Assembly (NCBI RefSeq): GCF_947489715.1
Contig: NZ_CANLER010000001.1
Location: 930,001 to 994,000 of the forward strand
Reading direction: 5' to 3'
DNA length: 64,000 bases
Origin: an uncultured Roseovarius sp.
GTDB lineage: Bacteria; Pseudomonadota; Alphaproteobacteria; Rhodobacterales; Rhodobacteraceae
The position numbers were made by a program, and so were the translations under genes. The notes under the pieces were generated by a model. The model was given only the letters and a program-made list of their open reading frames with translations, was not told the origin of the DNA and did not search any database. Of this stretch, positions 57,404 to 64,000 are shown in pieces (within the stretch, counting starts at the first letter, position 1; each line of letters starts with the position of its first letter).

Positions 57404-59692
57404 CTGCCGCTGTACCGTTTCCGTCAGCTCAGTCAGTGAAAACGGTTTCGGCAGGAAGACCGAGTTCGGAATTTTCGACTGCGTATCGCCAAAGGTTTCT
57501 TCGGCATAGCCTGACACGAAAACAACGCTGACATCCGGCCGTTGTTTCAACGCTTTCTGAACCCAGCTGGGGCCATCAATACCTGGCATCACGACGTCGG
57601 TAACAAAGACGTCAATGTCCAACCCATCATCCTCAAGAAGCTCAAGGGCATCTTCGGCTGATTCCGCCTCAAGCACCGTGAAGCCCCGCAGTTGCAATGC
57701 ACGGCTGGCAAAGGCCCTGACCGGGGCTTCATCCTCGACCAGCAGCACAACGCCTTCGGCTGGCGCATCGTTTGCCACCACGGCCTCGGATTTGACCGGT
57801 TTTTCTTCAACCACATCATGGGCCGGCAGCAACAGTTGAAAACTGGTGCCCGCGCCCAGCGTACTGTCGACGAAAATGAACCCGCCGGTTTGCTTGATGA
57901 TACCATAGGCGGTTGACAGGCCCAGCCCTGTCCCCTCGCCCGTGCGTTTGGTGGTGAAGAACGGCTCGAACACTTTTTGCAGCTTGTCCGCGGCGATACC
58001 TGTGCCCTGATCAACCACTTTGACCGACACGTAACGTCCGGGTGCCACAACCGCGCGGTCGCGGCGCAGTGGCTCTTCGAGGATCATGTTTTCCGTTTCG
58101 ATGCGGATATCACCACCCTGCGGCATGGCATCACGGGCATTGACCACAAGGTTCATCAAAACCTGCTCCAGTTGCCGTTTGTCCGCGCGAATGGCAGATA
58201 GCATCGGGTCATGGCTCAGCGACAGCGTCACCTTCTCACCAACCAGTCGGTTGAGCAGATGTGTCAGATCAGACAATGCATCGCGCAGGTCCATCACCTC
58301 GGGCCGCAGTGTTTGCTTTCTCGAATAGGCCAGCAATTGCCCGACCAAGGCAGCCGCCCGATTGGCATTCTGGTTAATCTGGATCAGATCGCTGTAATCC
58401 GCATCCCCCTCATCGTGACGCAGCAGCAACAGGTCGCAATGCCCGGAAATCGCCGTCAGCAGGTTGTTGAAATCATGCGCAACACCACCGGCAAGCTGGC
58501 CAATGGCCTGCATTTTCTGGCTTTGCACAAACTGCGCCTCAAGCGATTTCAACTCCGTTGCATCGTTCAGAACAGCGATCAGAACGGTTTCACCATCCTC
58601 TTTCGCGCGGTTCAGCGTGACCTGAACGAAAACCTCCCGGTCCTCCCGCTTCACGCGCAGGAATTCCGAATGGACCGTGCCGCGCCCCACCGCCGCATCG
58701 TCCAGCCAATCCGAGATTGACCGTCCCAGGCCTTCCATCAGATCGCCAAGCAGTTTGTCACCACAGCTTTCGACGCCCAGCAGATCACGAGCCTGACGGT
58801 TCGAAAGCTGCACGGCCCCGTCCCGGGACAATTTCAGCAATGGCACCGGCATTTCGTCAAAAAAGGCCCAGCCATCGGGCTGTCTTTCTGCCGCCGCCAC
58901 GCCGGGCAGCAAAAACACCTCGCGCCGTCCGGCTGTCCCTTCCAGTTCGACAACCAGGCAGGACGCCGTCCCATCGGGCGTGTTGATATCGTTCAGCTGA
59001 CCAGACCGCATCGGCAATTTCGGGCAGATCCGGTCAAGGTTTCGCGCCCTTTCGCCAATCAGCTCGCGCGCCGCCGTGTTCATGAACAAGACCGCATCGT
59101 TGCGACCAACCGTCAGCATCGGCAACGGTACCGGGTCTCCGCTCCGTTGCGGGCGATCTGCCGATTTCTCGATCCGCCAGAGGAAATTCCCGTTGCCGAC
59201 ACGGTGAACGCCCAGCCGCAAATGACCCAGTCGCGTAACAACGTCTTCATGCGCCGACCCGGTTGAGCGGGCGCGCGATTCCATTCGGAACAAGATCGCG
59301 CCGGGATTGGCCAAGACCTTTTGCAGCGCGCCGGCCAGCGTCTGTGCCTCATCGGCCGAATAGGCGCGCACGGCGGCCGGATTGTGACAAATGATCTTGC
59401 GGTCTTCCGAGGTCACGATCGTCGGGGCTGAATCCGCTTCGATCAATTGGGCAACAGATCCGCTCATCCCGCGCCCCGCTGCGCCACCAAAGCCGGTCGC
59501 AATGCCGCTCCAGGCGGCAATCACTGTCAGGGTGCCCGCGATGGCGGCCAGTGCCAGCTGTGAAATCCCGGTGGGCATGAACCATGCGGCGACGGCAAAC
59601 CCGATAGCGGCAATCGCAACGATCAAGGCACGAGACCGAAATTGAATTGCCGCGCGCCGGATGGGTCCCAAGGTGGTTGCTGTAAAGGCCAA
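57395..59692 (-). CDS. cckA: Cell-cycle hybrid histidine kinase CckA
   Basis: A 765-residue hybrid kinase. Two membrane helices (about residues 21-39 and 42-65) are followed by PAS-like domains (about 80-390), a HisKA domain with phospho-His406 in [11 protein letters not shown], an ATPase domain with NARDAMP and [14 protein letters not shown], and a receiver domain with phospho-Asp699 in FVTDVVMPG. This order and the HDFNN motif are those of CckA, which phosphorylates CtrA through ChpT in the alphaproteobacterial cell cycle. A full CtrA box lies about 50 bases upstream, suggesting feedback. Confidence 0.9.
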   Translation of the reverse strand: MAFTATTLGPIRRAAIQFRSRALIVAIAAIGFAVAAWFMPTGISQLALAAIAGTLTVIAAWSGIATGFGGAAGRGMSGSVAQLIEADSAPTIVTSEDRKIICHNPAAVRAYSADEAQTLAGALQKVLANPGAILFRMESRARSTGSAHEDVVTRLGHLRLGVHRVGNGNFLWRIEKSADRPQRSGDPVPLPMLTVGRNDAVLFMNTAARELIGERARNLDRICPKLPMRSGQLNDINTPDGTASCLVVELEGTAGRREVFLLPGVAAAERQPDGWAFFDEMPVPLLKLSRDGAVQLSNRQARDLLGVESCGDKLLGDLMEGLGRSISDWLDDAAVGRGTVHSEFLRVKREDREVFVQVTLNRAKEDGETVLIAVLNDATELKSLEAQFVQSQKMQAIGQLAGGVAHDFNNLLTAISGHCDLLLLRHDEGDADYSDLIQINQNANRAAALVGQLLAYSRKQTLRPEVMDLRDALSDLTHLLNRLVGEKVTLSLSHDPMLSAIRADKRQLEQVLMNLVVNARDAMPQGGDIRIETENMILEEPLRRDRAVVAPGRYVSVKVVDQGTGIAADKLQKVFEPFFTTKRTGEGTGLGLSTAYGIIKQTGGFIFVDSTLGAGTSFQLLLPAHDVVEEKPVKSEAVVANDAPAEGVVLLVEDEAPVRAFASRALQLRGFTVLEAESAEDALELLEDDGLDIDVFVTDVVMPGIDGPSWVQKALKQRPDVSVVFVSGYAEETFGDTQSKIPNSVFLPKPFSLTELTETVQRQLS

Positions 59693-59742
59693 AATCAGTG
59701 TTCCAGTTATCGTTCCATTAAGCCGTTATTGTCGCAAAAGAC

Positions 59743-59758
59743 TTAACTCTGACTTAAC
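59743..59758. promoter_or_regulatory. CtrA-type binding site upstream of cckA
   Basis: TTAACTCTGACTTAAC matches the full CtrA motif TTAA-N7-TTAAC exactly. It lies 51 bases upstream of the cckA ATG and 41 bases from the end of the RsmB-type gene. Binding by CtrA is inferred. Confidence 0.65.
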
Positions 59759-59798
59759 GGATACTTCCGAAACACGTCAAGGTTGCAAGGATTTAATT

Positions 59799-60968
59799 TT
59801 AGTTTCTCGATAGCTGTGTCAGGAAAAACCCATCGCCCATTTCGGACATCTGCCAGCGGCGCTGCACGTCGACACGCCAGACCGGATTCCTCTCCAGAAA
59901 CGCGGCCACACGATCCTCGTTTTCGCAGTTCAGCAAAGAACAGGTGGCATAGACAATCCGCCCCCCGGGGCTGACCAAATGAGCGGCACGATCAAGTATG
60001 TCGTCCTGGGTTGCGTTCAACGCCTCCAGATCAGTGGCGCTCAGACGCCATTTGGCATCCGGGTTGCGCCGCCAGGTCCCACTGCCCGAACAAGGCACGT
60101 CGCAGAGGACCAGATCATAACCCTGATCATCCAACGCGCTGCCGTCCACGATCTTGACCGTGACGCCCGCACGTCTGGCCCGTGCTGGCAGGTCCTTCAT
60201 ACGTTGCGCGGCGGCATCATGGGCATGCCATTTCGCCTCCGCTCGCGCCGCAAGCGCCAACACCTTGCCACCCCCACCGGCGCAATAGTCAAGCACCCGC
60301 GCGCCCTGAGGGATGTCCATCATCTCCATCGCGGCCTGGCTTGATCCGTCCTGCAATTCGACCAGACCTTCAAGATACGCCGCAGAGGATGAGACGCGTC
60401 GCGCGCCGTCAAGAACGCTCAGTGCCGTGCTGGCCACGGAAACGGGCCTGACCGCGACGCCGTGGCCGGACAAGGCCGTGACTGCCTGCTCGACAGATGC
60501 TTTGCGGAGATTCACACGCAGCATGACCGGCGCCCGGTCTTTCATCATCCCTGTGACGATTTCTGCGTTACCTTCGCTACCCAGAGAATTGATAAATAAC
60601 GGAATTAGCCAATCAGGAATATCCATGCGGTCCCCCGCATACCGGGGCGGTCCTCCCACCTCCAATTCCGCCTGTGTCAGCCGATCCGGCGCATGACCCT
60701 CGCCCGAGAATATCTCGGCAGGATCCCCCCCCGCGGCACGCAAAGCGCCGATCATCACCCCCCGTCCGGTATTCGCCCCCCCCAGACACGCATAAGACCG
60801 CAAACACCTTAATGCCTGAAATACGTGATCGCGTACCGCTGCCCGATCTTTGGAACCGGCAAATCTGGACCGACGCGCCCAACCGGTGATCGCACGTTCA
60901 GCAGGCGCGCCATCCCTGATCTCATCCAGCAGGTCAATCGCCGCCTGAACTCTTGCGCCGGGCGTCAT
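59799..60968 (-). CDS. RsmB/NOP-type RNA (cytosine-5) methyltransferase
   Basis: A 389-residue SAM-dependent m5C methyltransferase. The SAM site is in VLDYCAGGGGKVLALAA, the first active-site Cys in LCDVPCSGSGTWRRNPD and the second in VYATCSLLNCENE. An N-terminal NusB-like helical domain (about residues 1-140) is of the type found in RsmB, which modifies 16S rRNA, but the frame lacks other RsmB-specific features I could fix. It follows guaB on the same strand with about 45 bases between. Confidence 0.88.
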   Translation of the reverse strand: MTPGARVQAAIDLLDEIRDGAPAERAITGWARRSRFAGSKDRAAVRDHVFQALRCLRSYACLGGANTGRGVMIGALRAAGGDPAEIFSGEGHAPDRLTQAELEVGGPPRYAGDRMDIPDWLIPLFINSLGSEGNAEIVTGMMKDRAPVMLRVNLRKASVEQAVTALSGHGVAVRPVSVASTALSVLDGARRVSSSAAYLEGLVELQDGSSQAAMEMMDIPQGARVLDYCAGGGGKVLALAARAEAKWHAHDAAAQRMKDLPARARRAGVTVKIVDGSALDDQGYDLVLCDVPCSGSGTWRRNPDAKWRLSATDLEALNATQDDILDRAAHLVSPGGRIVYATCSLLNCENEDRVAAFLERNPVWRVDVQRRWQMSEMGDGFFLTQLSRN

Positions 60969-61013
60969 TAAATTACCTTAATATCGCCGCGTAAGATATT
61001 AATATATAATAAC

Positions 61014-62669
<1,656 letters not shown>

Positions 62670-62714
62670 CTATGATCTGCGGCAAGAGAACACCCTGGCT
62701 GAAAGGCACCCGGC

Positions 62715-64000
62715 ATGAGCAACGATCCCCTTGTCGTTTTCACCCCTTCTGGCAAGCGCGGCCATTTCCCCAAAGGCACGCCGGTTCTGACCGCCGCGCG
62801 GCAACTTGGGGTCGATCTGGATTCGGTCTGCGGCGGGCGGGGCATCTGCTCGAAATGCCAGATCACCCCCAGCTATGGCGAGTTCTCGAAACACGGCGTC
62901 ACGGTCGCCGACGATGCGCTTTCGGAATGGAATTCGGTCGAGCAACGCTATGACGACAAGCGCGGGCTGAAAAAGGGCCGCCGCCTGGGCTGTCAGGCGC
63001 AGGTCATGGGCGATATCGTCATTGACGTGCCCGCCGAAAGCCAGGTCCATAAACAGGTCGTGCGCAAACGGGCGGAGGCGCGCGATATCGTCATGAACCC
63101 CTCCACCCGGCTCTATTATGTCGAGGTTGAACAACCCGACATGCACGAACCCTCGGGTGATCTGGAACGGCTGGTTCGCGCACTGAAGGAACAATGGCAA
63201 CTCGAAGGTGTCCGCGCCGATCTGCATATCCTGCACATGATGCAGCCCGCGCTGCGCAAGGGCGACTGGAAAGTGACCGTCGCGGTGCATCACGGCGACG
63301 ACACCCACGTGCCCAAGATCATGCATATCTGGCCGGGCTATTACGAAGGCAAGGTTTACGGTCTGGCCGTCGATCTGGGCTCCACCACCATCGCCGCGCA
63401 TCTCTGCGATCTGGCGAGTGGCGAGGTTGTGGCTTCCTCGGGCATCATGAACCCGCAGATCCGCTTTGGCGAAGACTTGATGAGCCGCGTCAGCTATTCG
63501 ATGATGAACAAGGACGGCGCGGTCGAGATGACCCGCGCGGTGCGCGACGGCATGAACGCGCTCTTTGTCCAGATCGCCGCCGAGGCCGAGATTGACCGGA
63601 CCCTGATCGTAGATGCGGTCTTCGTCTGCAACCCGGTCATGCACCACCTCTTCCTGGGCGTTGATCCGTTCGAACTGGGACAGGCGCCCTTTGCGCTGGC
63701 CACCTCCTCCTCGCTGCAACTGCGCGCGGCCGAGCTTGATCTTGAAATCCACCCCGGCGCGCGCGCCTATATCCTGCCCTGCATCGCGGGACATGTGGGC
63801 GCCGATGCCGCCGCCGTCGCACTGTCCGAAGCACCGGACAAATCCGAAGACCTGGTGCTGGTCGTCGATGTCGGCACCAATGCCGAAATCCTTCTGGGCA
63901 ACAAGGACAAGGTGCTGGCCTGCTCGTCGCCGACCGGCCCGGCTTTCGAGGGCGCGCAGATCAGCTCGGGCCAGCGCGCCGCCCCCGGCGCCATCGAGCG
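62715..64000 (+). CDS. RamA-like ferredoxin/ASKHA protein, partial
   Basis: The first 428 residues of a larger protein that runs off the window. The N-terminal domain is a 2Fe-2S ferredoxin with CGGRGICSKC (about residues 39-48) and a later Cys in RLGCQAQV. It is followed by a linker and an ASKHA ATPase-like domain with YGLAVDLGSTTIAAHLCDL and VVDVGTNAEILL. This arrangement is that of RamA/COG3894 proteins, which reductively activate corrinoid methyltransferases with ATP. No corrinoid gene is visible before it; its partners would be downstream. It is divergent from guaB. Confidence 0.85.
   Translation, partial: MSNDPLVVFTPSGKRGHFPKGTPVLTAARQLGVDLDSVCGGRGICSKCQITPSYGEFSKHGVTVADDALSEWNSVEQRYDDKRGLKKGRRLGCQAQVMGDIVIDVPAESQVHKQVVRKRAEARDIVMNPSTRLYYVEVEQPDMHEPSGDLERLVRALKEQWQLEGVRADLHILHMMQPALRKGDWKVTVAVHHGDDTHVPKIMHIWPGYYEGKVYGLAVDLGSTTIAAHLCDLASGEVVASSGIMNPQIRFGEDLMSRVSYSMMNKDGAVEMTRAVRDGMNALFVQIAAEAEIDRTLIVDAVFVCNPVMHHLFLGVDPFELGQAPFALATSSSLQLRAAELDLEIHPGARAYILPCIAGHVGADAAAVALSEAPDKSEDLVLVVDVGTNAEILLGNKDKVLACSSPTGPAFEGAQISSGQRAAPGAIE

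Noticed and set aside
62670..63794. 374-codon minus-strand frame opposite the RamA-like gene
   Set aside because: Antisense shadow; the plus-strand frame has ferredoxin and ASKHA motifs.

Overview
The window is chromosomal DNA of a marine-type alphaproteobacterium, most likely a Rhodobacteraceae/Roseobacter-group species. By eye it is GC-rich (roughly 60%) and densely coded. The evidence is a 407-residue HemA beginning with a GTG codon, a CckA-type hybrid kinase with a full CtrA box upstream, a GTTC-N7-GTTC LexA box in front of recA, LpxI in place of LpxH, and the order pyrH-frr-uppS-cdsA-dxr-rseP-bamA-skp-fabZ-lpxA-lpxI-lpxB. I see no rRNA, CRISPR array, insertion sequence or prophage. Four tRNA genes are present: two identical tRNA-Asp(GTC), one tRNA-Val(TAC) and one tRNA-Val(CAC).

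Layout. 0-1.2 kb: a partial gene of unknown function and a striking 161-residue protein made of seven perfectly phased 21-residue repeats, both on the minus strand. 1.5-4 kb: xthA, an FAD monooxygenase and dksA. 4.2-7.9 kb: a plus-strand cassette of a MoxR ATPase, a DUF2927 lipoprotein, a 56-residue membrane protein and a CoxE-like VWA protein. 7.9-16.6 kb (minus): a DUF2189 membrane protein, an amidase, prfB, mrcA (PBP1A), an AmiC-type amidase and an aminotransferase. 16.7-18.7 kb (plus): an M48 protease with TPR-like repeats and a DsbA-family protein. 18.8-22.8 kb (minus): ispG, rodZ and hemA, with an FNR/FnrL-type box upstream of hemA. 23-30.7 kb: mixed accessory genes (M20 peptidase, DUF900 lipoprotein hydrolase, haloacetate-dehalogenase-like hydrolase, a low-GC GNAT, tandem tRNA-Asp, an HTH regulator and a diverged GNAT-like protein). 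30.8-33.8 kb: MATE transporter, tRNA-Val genes, a phosphatase and an HU-type protein with a histone-H1-like tail. 34-46 kb (minus): the envelope-biogenesis cluster covering lipid A, outer-membrane assembly, isoprenoid and phospholipid steps, frr and pyrH. 46-64 kb: miaA, an AraC regulator, a lytic transglycosylase, ssb, a FemAB-like GNAT, typA, alaS, recA, a sulfotransferase-like gene, cckA, an RsmB-type methyltransferase, guaB and the start of a RamA-like ferredoxin/ASKHA protein that runs off the end.

How the genes work together. Much of the window is envelope growth: mrcA, amiC, the lytic transglycosylase and rodZ act on peptidoglycan and shape; lpxA/I/B and fabZ act on lipid A and fatty acids; bamA, skp and rseP act on outer-membrane protein assembly; uppS, dxr and ispG supply isoprenoid precursors and undecaprenyl carrier. 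DNA maintenance (recA, ssb, xthA), translation (prfB, frr, alaS, miaA, typA, tRNAs) and cell-cycle control (cckA) make up the rest.

The least explained items are the 21-residue repeat protein with its neighbour, the HU-like protein that has a lysine-rich tail and appears to lack the DNA-binding arm, the MoxR/DUF2927/VWA cassette with an altered metal-site motif, and the HTH/GNAT-like module near 28.5-30.2 kb. All family assignments are from reading motifs in the translated sequence; no database search was run.
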